The notes: generated by a model not told the origin, from the letters alone. DNA of 10,319 bases from JANRKT01 sp033763355 (GCA_033763355.1 JANRKT010000339.1:1-10319), one strand, 5' to 3'. Counted from the stretch's first letter, positions 1-6,932 are shown. Translations and numbers: made by a program.

Positions 1-120
1 GAAATTCTACAGATTTTAGGAACATCACTTTTCGATAAAACTCAACTAAATCAACTACTTCAGAAAAAAAACAATCAAGATGTCAAAGAGCTTTTATATA
101 ATCAATTGAAAATCTTTTAG
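1..120 (+). CDS. IS4-like transposase, C-terminal fragment (cut by window edge)
   Basis: Frame 1 is open from the first base to a TAG at 118-120 and reads as about 39 residues ending in NQLKIF. The stretch ILGTSLFDKTQLNQLLQ and the NQL-x-x-F ending resemble the extreme C-terminus of IS4-family transposases common in Bacteroidota (the group with an N-terminal DUF4372 domain). The DDE catalytic residues would lie upstream, outside the window, so intactness cannot be judged. The inverted-repeat-like sequence straight after the stop supports the call. The family assignment is from memory of such C-termini, not from a search. Confidence 0.6.
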   Translation, partial: EILQILGTSLFDKTQLNQLLQKKNNQDVKELLYNQLKIF

Positions 121-140
121 TTTAAACGGGACACTACTGA
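1..140 (+). mobile_element. Right end of an IS4-like insertion sequence
   Basis: The transposase fragment is followed at once by TTTAAACGGGACACTACTGA (121-140). Read on the other strand this begins TCAGTAGTGTCCCG, the style of terminal inverted repeat seen in this IS4 subgroup. The other terminus and any target duplication lie outside or cannot be paired here, so the exact boundary near 138-141 is inferred. The element sits about 360 bases upstream of the first promoter-like motif and does not appear to interrupt a gene inside the window. Confidence 0.5.
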
Positions 141-497
141 TAATTCCTTATAGGGTAATGTTGATGGCTCATATTCGATCATGTTTAACTTTTAGATTCT
201 TTGTCTTAGTGCTATTTGATTATTTATCCCTTTTCTTCACCCCTTTTAGCCGCATTCGTAAACTTATCTGATTCAGCCTGTGGATATATCTTTTTAATTG
301 ACAAGTGCAATTGTCTTGGGTATAAAAAGCTTAATACTTGTATAACACATTTTGGAAATGTTTTGGGATATAGCGGCAAAGTTAGCATATCAGTTGTATC
401 AAAGCATTCAGCCCGAAAGTGATTTTAAAAAAGGCCTCTTTATTTTTATTTTGAAAGTTTATTGCTGAAAAATGCAAACAAAAATCCGTTTCTTTCG
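141..497. other. Non-coding stretch between IS end and lipoprotein 1
   Basis: I see no convincing gene, RNA or repeat here. It is AT-rich. A 68-codon open frame at 216-422 has no recognisable domain, and its cysteine- and serine-rich composition looks like translated spacer. AAAAAAGGCCTCTTTATTTTT near 426-447 has a palindromic AGGCCT core but no loop, so it is not called a terminator. Confidence 0.5.
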
Positions 498-526
498 GTT
501 ACATAATGGCCCCCTGCGGCAACAAT
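498..526 (+). promoter_or_regulatory. Shared promoter-like motif, copy A (lipoprotein 1)
   Basis: GTTACA at 498-503, a 13-base spacer, then CGGCAACAAT at 517-526, ending 17 bases before the ATG of the lipoprotein gene. Both blocks match the copies upstream of the sigma factor, lipoprotein 2 and the DUF2490-led operon, and the orientation relative to the gene is the same. I infer an ECF-type promoter, with GTTACA as the -35-like block and the second block covering the -10 region. The match is visible in the sequence; the promoter role is inference. Confidence 0.6.
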
Positions 527-543
527 TATAAAAGCAGTACTGT

Positions 544-1527
544 ATGAAGTTCAAAGCCATATTCTTCCATGCCATATTATCATTGACCTTATTTGTTGGT
601 TGTCAGAAAGATATGCCTGAACCCGGGACGGGTTTGCAGCCCGGTAATGAGTCGAATCAAAAAAATTCACCAGCGAGGCTTTCTTATGGGGATACAGTTT
701 TTTATCTCAAAAATCATCGTGATGATTATATGATTTTACCTGTTAGCAAGCCAGAAGGATCTGGTTATTTTAAGGCCGTTCCAATGGGTTTGTCATTAGA
801 TACACTTTCAGGCCGCATTAATGTTACGCTTAGTGAGACAGGCCTCAGGTATAAAATATATTATCTTTCATCTGGCGGCACAGTGCTGGATAGTGTTAAA
901 CTGGTTATTTCGGGGATTGATTATAAAGATGCCATCTATGAAATTGCTTCAACCCCAAATGCTTACGATACTGCTTTCCCAGTTTATAATGCCCGGCAGG
1001 AACTGGCTCTACCCTGTGGAGATGACGATGACGATGACGACGGGGATATAGACGATGATGACAATGCGTGCATATTTGATGAAACCGACCTGAATGGCGA
1101 TGGCAATGATGATATACCTGGAGCAGTACAGGATAAATTGCTTATTGATACAAAAAAGGGAACGATAGATGTTGAAGCATCATTTCATGGGGGGGTATTC
1201 GGCTCTTCCAGCCCGCCAAACGGAATATCGAAAGACTTTGCATTATACTACCGCCTCCAGGATGCCAGCAACAGGGCTCTGAACAAAATAACTGTTCGCT
1301 TATATCATTATAAAAAGAGGAGTGATATACCACAATCTTTGCTGGATACACTTAACCTCCGAAATGATATTTCTGTCGCAGTAAACATGATACCCAATAA
1401 TGGTGGCTCAGGTAATTCAGGAATCAGTCAGGCAAGTAGTATAAACCAATCTTTTAGTTTAAGTTACCGTGAAGAATATGCTGCAAAACCTAAACGACCG
1501 CCTATTATTATAATAATAAGTCAATAA
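544..1527 (+). CDS. Asp-rich surface-type lipoprotein (hypothetical)
   Basis: 327 residues. The N-terminus is a type II signal peptide: K2/K4, a hydrophobic stretch at 5-18, and a lipobox-like LFVGC with Cys20 as the lipidation site. The mature end reads C-Q-K-D-M-P-E, close to the QKDDE-type lipoprotein export signal known to send Bacteroidota lipoproteins to the cell surface. Residues about 74-124 (GLSLDTLSGRINV, then GLRYKIYYL) resemble a putative-Ig/cadherin-like beta domain. Residues 158-176 are CGDDDDDDDGDIDDDDNAC, an acidic loop bracketed by two cysteines, followed by DLNGDGNDD (182-190), which resembles a calcium-binding DxNxDG loop. The C-terminus is basic and then oligo-isoleucine (KPKRPPIIIII). 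I do not recognise the whole protein. It has the shared promoter-like motif upstream and a hairpin terminator downstream, and precedes the CHAT gene, so a sensor or substrate role in that system is possible but unproven. Confidence 0.85.
   Translation: MKFKAIFFHAILSLTLFVGCQKDMPEPGTGLQPGNESNQKNSPARLSYGDTVFYLKNHRDDYMILPVSKPEGSGYFKAVPMGLSLDTLSGRINVTLSETGLRYKIYYLSSGGTVLDSVKLVISGIDYKDAIYEIASTPNAYDTAFPVYNARQELALPCGDDDDDDDGDIDDDDNACIFDETDLNGDGNDDIPGAVQDKLLIDTKKGTIDVEASFHGGVFGSSSPPNGISKDFALYYRLQDASNRALNKITVRLYHYKKRSDIPQSLLDTLNLRNDISVAVNMIPNNGGSGNSGISQASSINQSFSLSYREEYAAKPKRPPIIIIISQ
1021..1072 (+). repeat. Asp-codon low-complexity run (GATGAC units)
   Basis: Three perfect GATGAC hexamers start at 1021 and degenerate into further GAT/GAC codons up to about 1062, encoding residues 160-173 of lipoprotein 1. 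The unit is 6 bases, so gain or loss of units would stay in frame and change only the length of the acidic loop. Variation between strains is a guess. Confidence 0.5.
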
Positions 1528-1553
1528 GATAACCAGCCCTTATTTTTTTCAAC

Positions 1554-1576
1554 AACCCGGCACAAAATGCCGGGTT
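1554..1576 (+). terminator. Hairpin terminator after lipoprotein 1
   Basis: AACCCGGCA (1554-1562) and TGCCGGGTT (1568-1576) pair perfectly over 9 bp around the loop CAAAA, starting 26 bases after the stop codon. The downstream tract (TCTCATACTTTT) is only weakly U-rich, so termination may be partial and some read-through into the CHAT gene is possible. Confidence 0.75.
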
Positions 1577-1666
1577 TCTCATACTTTTATAAACTGATAA
1601 TACATAGATTTTAAGATTTGATGTAATTCCGGATTTTTTAATGCCACTGATTCTTTTGAATTACCA

Positions 1667-4468
1667 ATGAATAGGAAGCCAATCCTTATTTTACTGGTTA
1701 TAGCTGGATCCATTGTCAGCCTTTTTGCACAGATAAACAAAAGCGACCGTTTTAAGGAGAGTTATCGGGAAGCTAACCGGCTGTATAACCTTGATGACCC
1801 TACTCCGGAAACAGACAGCATTGCTTTACAGGTTTTTCTAAAAGTCTCAAATTCTGCTTCCGGAAGAAATTATCGGATTGCCATTGAAAGTCTTATTAAA
1901 GCCGGCAATATTCATCAGGGTTACCAGCGGTTTTCCGAAGCCAACGCACTATACCACCAGGCCCTTGCAATTAATTCCCGTTACGCGAAAAATGAGGTAC
2001 TTACTTACGAAGCCTTTCTGTACCTGGGGTCATCACTTTATTTCAGCAATGTCATTGACAGTGCACAATACTATTTTGAAGCTGCTTCCAGGATAGCTTT
2101 ATCCTATTCAGGAAAGGAAACCCTGCCGGAGCGGGACCGTCTTTACAATTCACTTGGCGCCATTTATTATGAAAGCGCCAATTATAAACAAGCTAAAAAT
2201 TATTTTGAGAGCGCCCTGCAATTTTCGCCTGTTACTGCAGAGGATTATGAAGAATTTTTCACAGGCATACAAAGTAATGTAGCTAACTGCCTGATGAAGA
2301 TGAACCAATATGATTCAGCGCTTCGTATTTTTAAATCATTGCGGCCAAATGAACAACAGAAAGAAATCATACGGCAGAATACAGCACACAGTTATTTTGA
2401 GCTGGGTCTTTACGACAGCGCTTTAGCAATTTATCAATCATTGTCTTTGCAAGGTGGCTTTTCAAGTGTTGTGGCGCTAACGGATATGGGCCGTATTTAT
2501 ATAAACCGTAAGCAGTGGCAACAGGCTGAGGCAGTTTTTGATTCCGCTATTTCCCGCAACCGGGGTATTTCTACTGCCATTAAAAATAAAGAAGAGGCGC
2601 TTGCTTATATGTACCGGAGCCAACTGGCACAGAAGCAGGGGCTGACAGAAGAAGCCATTACATGGATTAATGAGGCATTGCAGGAAGTGCATTTGAATTT
2701 CATATGGAAAAAAACAGAAGACCTTCCGGATGATGTTTCAAAAACAGTTTCTCCCATTACTTTATTTACAATTTTACACAATAAAGCAGGACTGTTACAC
2801 AGGAGGTACAAAAATACCCTTCAACAATCGTTACTGACGGCATCTCTGGCTGCTTACAGGAAGGCAATTGAAACGGCTAATTTCATAAAGCAGAATTTTG
2901 ATAACGACGAGGCAAAGTTTTTCTTTAATGAGAATTATAAATCAATATACGGAGAAGCCATAACAGTGGCCTATGAAGCGGCGAGGGGTAATGCTAATTA
3001 TATAAACGATTACCTGTTTATCATTGAAAATTACAAGGGTAATATCCTGTATCAGAACCTGCAAAACGTCCTGCTTAAATCAACTGCACGGATCCCAGAC
3101 AGCATTCGCAGAAGGGAAAAGGAAATAAAACAACTTCTGGCGGTTTATACCACCAGGATAAACCAGGCCCCGGCTGAAAAGGATGCTGTCCCTCTTCAAA
3201 AAAGGCTGTTATCGCTCCAGGTAGAATTATCCCGTTTGCAAAAAACTTACGAAGAAGACGCCAGCTACAATCTTTACAAAAACCAGCAGTCAGGCAGGCA
3301 GCAGACTATTAAAGCTATTCAGGCCACGCTGGATGATAAAACTGCTCTATTTAATTACTATACGGGTGACAGCGCAATTTTCTGCCTGGTCATTACGAAT
3401 AAGAATCACCGGATACAAAAGATTAATACAGACAGTTTGTTTTACCGGCAGTTATTTTCATTTATTAATGAAGTATATCATTATGAAGAAGGAAAAAGAT
3501 ATGAAGGTTTTGAAGCATCTTTTAGCCTGTACAAATACCTTATTGAACCATTTGAAAGTGAGACTGACGACTGTTCGAAATGGGTAGTGATACCGGATGG
3601 TATTTTGTATTATCTGCCCTTTGAGGCCATGATTAAAAAAGGCCAGAGCAAAGCCTACCTGATGCTTTCAAAAACCATCAGTTATCATTATTCTTTCGCT
3701 TTGTTACTCGAAAAAAGCAACCACAGATCAGGAAGTATTATTGTACCCGGAAATACAATTGCATTTGCCCCTTATACTGTACCTGACAGCAATATAATTA
3801 AAAGCGGCCTTCCATTTCTTCCGTTATCAGGCGAAGAAGTGCAGAAGGCAACAATTAATATTTTTTCGGAACATGCGGCAACCAAAGATTATTTTATTAA
3901 ACAAACCGGAAACTACCCTGTTATCCACCTGGCCACCCATGCAAGTGCGGGAGCCGATAACAGTCAGAACTGGATACAGTTTTATCCTGCCGACAGCAAT
4001 AGCAGGCTTTTTTTGCATGAGATATATAACCTGGACCTGCACCAGGCAGAACTGGTTATACTGAGCGCCTGCGAAACGGGTGGAGGAGTTACGGCAACAG
4101 GCGAGGGTTTACTAAGCTTATCACGGGCGTTTATGTATGCAGGTGCAGATGGGATTGTTTCCACCCTTTGGAAAACCGAAGACAGGGTGACTGCGTTTTT
4201 GATGCGACAAATGCATGATTACCTGAAACGAGGATTAGCTCCTGAAGAAGCTTTACAGGCAGCAAAGAAGGATTTATTGAATAATAATGAGCTGGGAGTT
4301 CAGTATAAAACCCCCAACTACTGGGCTAATTTTATTTATGTGGGCAAACTTCACCGCAATCAATCCCGAACACCATTATGGATACCATGGCTGGCGGCCT
4401 TCAGTGCCACGGCAATTGTTGTTTTGTATGTATTCCGCAAAACCAAAAAGACCCCATCAAATATTTGA
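1667..4468 (+). CDS. TPR-CHAT protease-like protein, secreted and membrane-anchored
   Basis: 933 residues. An N-terminal signal peptide (R3/K4, hydrophobic 5-20, probable cleavage after A21 in SLFA-Q) is followed by about seven or eight TPR-like helical repeats (roughly 65-420; clear units near 156-190, 197-228 and 266-297) and a charged coiled-coil-like linker (about 475-545). A CHAT domain spans about 590-895. It has the family's WVVIPDGILYYLPFEA segment (from 639), the VIHLATHA motif (752-759, candidate catalytic His758) and VILSACETG with the candidate nucleophile Cys802, so the caspase/separase-type dyad is intact. Residues 904-923 form one TM helix followed by a short Lys/Arg-rich tail. 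The predicted topology places TPR and CHAT in the periplasm, tethered to the inner membrane. CHAT proteins are often peptidases controlled by their TPR part; the substrate here is unknown. The gene lies 139 bp after lipoprotein 1, lacks its own copy of the shared motif, and converges on the sigma/TPR pair. The only usable start before the signal peptide is the ATG at 1667. Confidence 0.92.
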   Translation: MNRKPILILLVIAGSIVSLFAQINKSDRFKESYREANRLYNLDDPTPETDSIALQVFLKVSNSASGRNYRIAIESLIKAGNIHQGYQRFSEANALYHQALAINSRYAKNEVLTYEAFLYLGSSLYFSNVIDSAQYYFEAASRIALSYSGKETLPERDRLYNSLGAIYYESANYKQAKNYFESALQFSPVTAEDYEEFFTGIQSNVANCLMKMNQYDSALRIFKSLRPNEQQKEIIRQNTAHSYFELGLYDSALAIYQSLSLQGGFSSVVALTDMGRIYINRKQWQQAEAVFDSAISRNRGISTAIKNKEEALAYMYRSQLAQKQGLTEEAITWINEALQEVHLNFIWKKTEDLPDDVSKTVSPITLFTILHNKAGLLHRRYKNTLQQSLLTASLAAYRKAIETANFIKQNFDNDEAKFFFNENYKSIYGEAITVAYEAARGNANYINDYLFIIENYKGNILYQNLQNVLLKSTARIPDSIRRREKEIKQLLAVYTTRINQAPAEKDAVPLQKRLLSLQVELSRLQKTYEEDASYNLYKNQQSGRQQTIKAIQATLDDKTALFNYYTGDSAIFCLVITNKNHRIQKINTDSLFYRQLFSFINEVYHYEEGKRYEGFEASFSLYKYLIEPFESETDDCSKWVVIPDGILYYLPFEAMIKKGQSKAYLMLSKTISYHYSFALLLEKSNHRSGSIIVPGNTIAFAPYTVPDSNIIKSGLPFLPLSGEEVQKATINIFSEHAATKDYFIKQTGNYPVIHLATHASAGADNSQNWIQFYPADSNSRLFLHEIYNLDLHQAELVILSACETGGGVTATGEGLLSLSRAFMYAGADGIVSTLWKTEDRVTAFLMRQMHDYLKRGLAPEEALQAAKKDLLNNNELGVQYKTPNYWANFIYVGKLHRNQSRTPLWIPWLAAFSATAIVVLYVFRKTKKTPSNI

Positions 4469-4559
4469 TAAGGCCTTTTTCCCCGACGAAAATTTGCATC
4501 AGGCCGGGATACAGGATTTCAAAACGGGGAGGGCTTCCTTATGCTACATGATATTAATA
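4469..4559. other. Convergent intergenic gap with a palindrome at its right edge
   Basis: The CHAT gene and the leftward TPR gene end facing each other across 91 bp. A perfect 16-bp palindrome ATGATATTAATATCAT occupies 4548-4563, overlapping the TGA stop of the leftward gene (4560-4562). Distant CCCCG (4486 region) and CGGGG (4524 region) segments could form a long imperfect stem, but no clean rho-independent terminator is visible for either gene. Transcripts may therefore overlap at their 3' ends. Confidence 0.4.
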
Positions 4560-5342
4560 TCATTGTAACCATTTTAATCTTCGTATCGTCCATTTGCTTA
4601 CTTTTTCGTGAAAAGTATGATTGGGGTTTTCCCTGATTCGTTCAAACAGCAGACGGGCCGATCTTATATCTTTCGTTTTTAAACAGGAAAGCGCTAAATA
4701 AAATTCTGCTTCATCATTATAAAGCCGGTTATTGGTTTTCTTATTATTAATGAGCAGTTCATTCAGCAGGGCTGAGGCTTTTTCATAATCACCTGTTACG
4801 TGACAGGCGTAAGCAGCCAGGAATTTTTCACGATTATTGGTGGCGCTGAGTGACTCATAAGTTTTAATGACAGCCCCATAGTTACCGGCTTTAAATTCAT
4901 TTACCATATTGTGGGTGGTAATATCCCCGATGCCACGGTCAGTATTTACATTATAAGCCTGATAAAGCTCACTGTATAACTTGTCGGCGCTTGTACGGGA
5001 ATACTGGTAGGCAAACCAGGCCCCCATTATAAGAATAACGGAAGCAGCTATTCGCAGTGCCCATTTTATAGGATACATTTTTATTGATGCGGACTTCCCT
5101 GCTTCAATATTTTTTGGAGTATGATTTTTAATCTGTGACTGAAGATATGCATAATGAACTGACTGCACCTGCTTCAGGATATTATACCTCTGTACTGCTT
5201 TAGCTGATGCAAGGTGGAGGTTGATTTCCAAATCAGCATCCTGCACACTTTCCTTTTCAAGCAATACTTCAGCTTCTGCCCTGGTGATCCTTCTTTTTAA
5301 GAATTCATCAAGTACTGATTCTATGTGTATATTATTGTTCAT
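4560..5342 (-). CDS. Single-TM TPR protein, candidate anti-sigma factor
   Basis: 260 residues. Residues 1-92 are charged and helical with no signal peptide, 93-114 form one TM helix (ALRIAASVILIMGAWFAYQY at its core), and 115-260 contain TPR-like helical units such as FKAGNYGAVIKTYESL and HVTGDYEKASALLNELL. By the positive-inside rule the N-terminus is cytoplasmic and the TPR part periplasmic, which is anti-sigma topology. The start codon lies inside the end of the sigma gene (11-base overlap in a different frame), so translation is probably coupled and the two products made together. It has no FecR domain and no zinc-binding HxxxCxxC motif, so it is not a classical anti-sigma family. TPR membrane proteins commonly follow ECF sigma genes in Bacteroidota. 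The anti-sigma role is inferred from topology and position. Confidence 0.85.
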   Translation of the reverse strand: MNNNIHIESVLDEFLKRRITRAEAEVLLEKESVQDADLEINLHLASAKAVQRYNILKQVQSVHYAYLQSQIKNHTPKNIEAGKSASIKMYPIKWALRIAASVILIMGAWFAYQYSRTSADKLYSELYQAYNVNTDRGIGDITTHNMVNEFKAGNYGAVIKTYESLSATNNREKFLAAYACHVTGDYEKASALLNELLINNKKTNNRLYNDEAEFYLALSCLKTKDIRSARLLFERIRENPNHTFHEKVSKWTIRRLKWLQ

Positions 5343-5928
5343 ATAAAGGGAGGGGTTTAAGGTTGTCCAATAAGGTGGAATTATCAGATAGCAACTCTTT
5401 TATTTTTTTCATGCACTTACTTTTTTTATTCCTAAGGACCTGCTCATTTTCATAATCGAATTCTGCTAAAAGCTCTTTGATACTCTTGTCCTCGTAATAG
5501 AATCCGGTCAGCAGTTTTCTGCATACATCGCCAATTTCTGCAAGTACCTTTTGTAAATCCTGCCGGCTGTCTTTATCCAGAAAACTGCCAGTTTCTGTTG
5601 TTTCATTATTTTCCCCGTTCATATAGAAAAGTTCTCTTTTCTTTCTCCTTTCACGGGTTCTCAGTTCAAATAACCAAAGGTTGCGGGCAATTGCAGATAA
5701 AAAAGTTTTAATACTGCTGTCGCCACGGAACCTTCCTGTTTTTACTTTTTCTATCAAAACGATCACAGCATCCTGAAATACATCCGCTCCGTCTTCCCTG
5801 GAACCGCCATTGGCACAAATGTGGGCTACAATTCCTTCAAAGTAATAATCATAAAGTTCCCTTACCGGTTTTTCAATGTCCGGTTGCTGTAGTGCTTTAA
5901 TAATGTGTTGCTGAGTCTTTACAATCAT
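5332..5928 (-). CDS. ECF-type sigma-70 family RNA polymerase sigma factor
   Basis: 198 residues. Region 2 covers about 23-92, with the core-binding DVFQDAVIVLIEK (49-61) and the -10-recognition segment FLSAIARNLWLFELR (76-90). A basic, acidic and polar linker leads to region 4 at about 133-182, with the helix-turn-helix IKELLAEFDYENEQVLRNKK. No region 1 or 3 is present, as expected for an ECF factor. The start at 5928 is the only sensible one because the next Met is residue 103. The shared promoter-like motif ends only 13 bases upstream, which suggests autoregulation and a very short leader. The gene overlaps the following TPR gene by 11 bases. It is likely the factor that reads the shared motif, but this is inference from its linkage to four motif copies. 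Confidence 0.93.
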   Translation of the reverse strand: MIVKTQQHIIKALQQPDIEKPVRELYDYYFEGIVAHICANGGSREDGADVFQDAVIVLIEKVKTGRFRGDSSIKTFLSAIARNLWLFELRTRERRKKRELFYMNGENNETTETGSFLDKDSRQDLQKVLAEIGDVCRKLLTGFYYEDKSIKELLAEFDYENEQVLRNKKSKCMKKIKELLSDNSTLLDNLKPLPLYEQ

Positions 5929-5941
5929 TATTTTCTTATTT

Positions 5942-5969
5942 ATTGTTGCCGTAACTGTAAAAATGTAAC
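5942..5969 (-). promoter_or_regulatory. Shared promoter-like motif, copy C (sigma factor)
   Basis: Read leftward: GTTACA, a 12-base spacer, then CGGCAACAAT, ending 13 bases before the sigma ATG. The 10-base second block is identical to the one upstream of lipoprotein 1. The spacer also contains CAGTTA directly before CGG, shared with copy D. It suggests that the sigma factor drives its own operon. Confidence 0.6.
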
Positions 5970-6027
5970 ATTAATATGAATTTTTTGTTGCCTTTCTGTG
6001 TTAATAAATAACTTCTACGGTAACAAT

Positions 6028-6057
6028 AAAGGTTGCATCAATAAAGCTGCAACCTTT
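6028..6057 (-). terminator. Hairpin between lipoprotein 2 and the sigma factor
   Basis: AAAGGTTGCA (6028-6037) pairs perfectly with TGCAACCTTT (6048-6057) around a 10-base loop. It lies 50 bases past the stop of lipoprotein 2 and is followed leftward by TATTGTTACC, a poor U-tract. The symmetrical arms would work in either direction. It probably separates the lipoprotein 2 transcript from the sigma operon, but the modest GC content (4 of 10 pairs) makes it a medium-strength call. Confidence 0.5.
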
Positions 6058-6107
6058 GTATACGGGAACCCTTTCCAGGGCCTTAACCAACTTTAGAAAT
6101 TTATTTG

Positions 6108-6932
6108 TCAGGGGGCGTCTGTCAGGTTAATAGGGGGTATTGTGGCCGGAGGTGTTACGTCAAATGGCTCGGAGGAGGATACCGGCTCCGGCGCATTGCC
6201 AAAAAGCCTGAGTGAAGCAGCGGAAACGTCATCAACACTCAAAATCTTTATTGTAATCCGCGGTAATGAACTGCTTGAGCCATCAGTTCGCCTGCTCACT
6301 TTCAAAACTTCCAGTGCAACCACGCCTAAATTAGTCCCCTGCAGGTTTCCGGTCAGTGGGCCATAATTATTGCTTATATCACCATCATACACAATTGCCA
6401 GGATCGGTTTGCCCACAAGCATTGCAAGTCCTTTTGCCCTTAAAGGCGTTACGTAAGGGATTTTATCAAGCAATATTTCCGGGCCATCATTTCCGGTGCC
6501 CAAGCCCGGGCCTGCCTGTAAGAAATTACGGGTACCATTAGAGGCAGGACCTGCATTTTTCCACGAAGCAGGTATTGTTTTAAGGGCATACCAACCCTCA
6601 TCACCAACCTCACCTGAAAAAAGTTCAATCGTGTCACCAACTTTATCCCGGAAATAGGGAAGTGCCAGGCGCAATCCTACTCTTGCCAGGTGGTCGTTTA
6701 CGTCTGTTTCGGAGAAATTATTAGGCGGGTTGCCGTTATCAATAGCATCTTCATCAAGTAATAAAAAAACAGATTCGGGCACAACAGCGGTTCCGGGAGT
6801 AGTTGTTTCAGTTGCAGATACGGGAGTATTTTTTTCTGCATTAATAGCTTCTTTCTGGCAGGAGCCAAAAGCAATCAGTAAGATTCCGCTGCATGTAAAC
6901 AGGCAGAATGAATTAATCCAATTTGTTTTCAT
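6108..6932 (-). CDS. Lipoprotein 2, surface-type (hypothetical)
   Basis: 274 residues from the chosen start. The ATG at 6932 gives a compact type II signal peptide (K2, hydrophobic 9-22, lipobox AFGSC, lipidated Cys25). The frame is open further upstream to an ATG at 6998, but that start lies inside the shared promoter-like motif and adds a poor N-terminus, so I reject it. The mature end begins C-Q-K-E, like lipoprotein 1 and the QKDDE-type surface-export signal. After a Thr/Pro-rich linker (about 33-53) comes a single apparently globular region with TPLRAKGLAMLVGKPILAIV and YGPLTGNLQGTNLGVVALEV, then a Pro/Ser-rich C-terminus. I do not recognise a named domain. Its own motif copy puts it in the same proposed regulon as lipoprotein 1 and the sigma factor. 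Confidence 0.85.
   Translation of the reverse strand: MKTNWINSFCLFTCSGILLIAFGSCQKEAINAEKNTPVSATETTTPGTAVVPESVFLLLDEDAIDNGNPPNNFSETDVNDHLARVGLRLALPYFRDKVGDTIELFSGEVGDEGWYALKTIPASWKNAGPASNGTRNFLQAGPGLGTGNDGPEILLDKIPYVTPLRAKGLAMLVGKPILAIVYDGDISNNYGPLTGNLQGTNLGVVALEVLKVSRRTDGSSSSLPRITIKILSVDDVSAASLRLFGNAPEPVSSSEPFDVTPPATIPPINLTDAP

Noticed and set aside
216..422. 68-codon rightward open frame
   Set aside because: No domain, no motif, poor composition and no promoter-like site; it lies in AT-rich spacer after the IS end.
3827..4164. Overlapping open frames on both strands inside the CHAT gene and other genes
   Set aside because: They lie wholly within strongly supported coding regions in other frames and show no domains or leaders of their own.
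4470..4530. Terminator for the CHAT gene from CCCCG and CGGGG segments
   Set aside because: The arms are about 35 bases apart, with only patchy pairing between them and no U-run after the right arm.
4560..5342. FecR-type anti-sigma factor or SusC/SusD nutrient uptake locus
   Set aside because: No FecR domain, no TonB-dependent receptor and no SusD lipoprotein are present; the periplasmic part is TPR-like.
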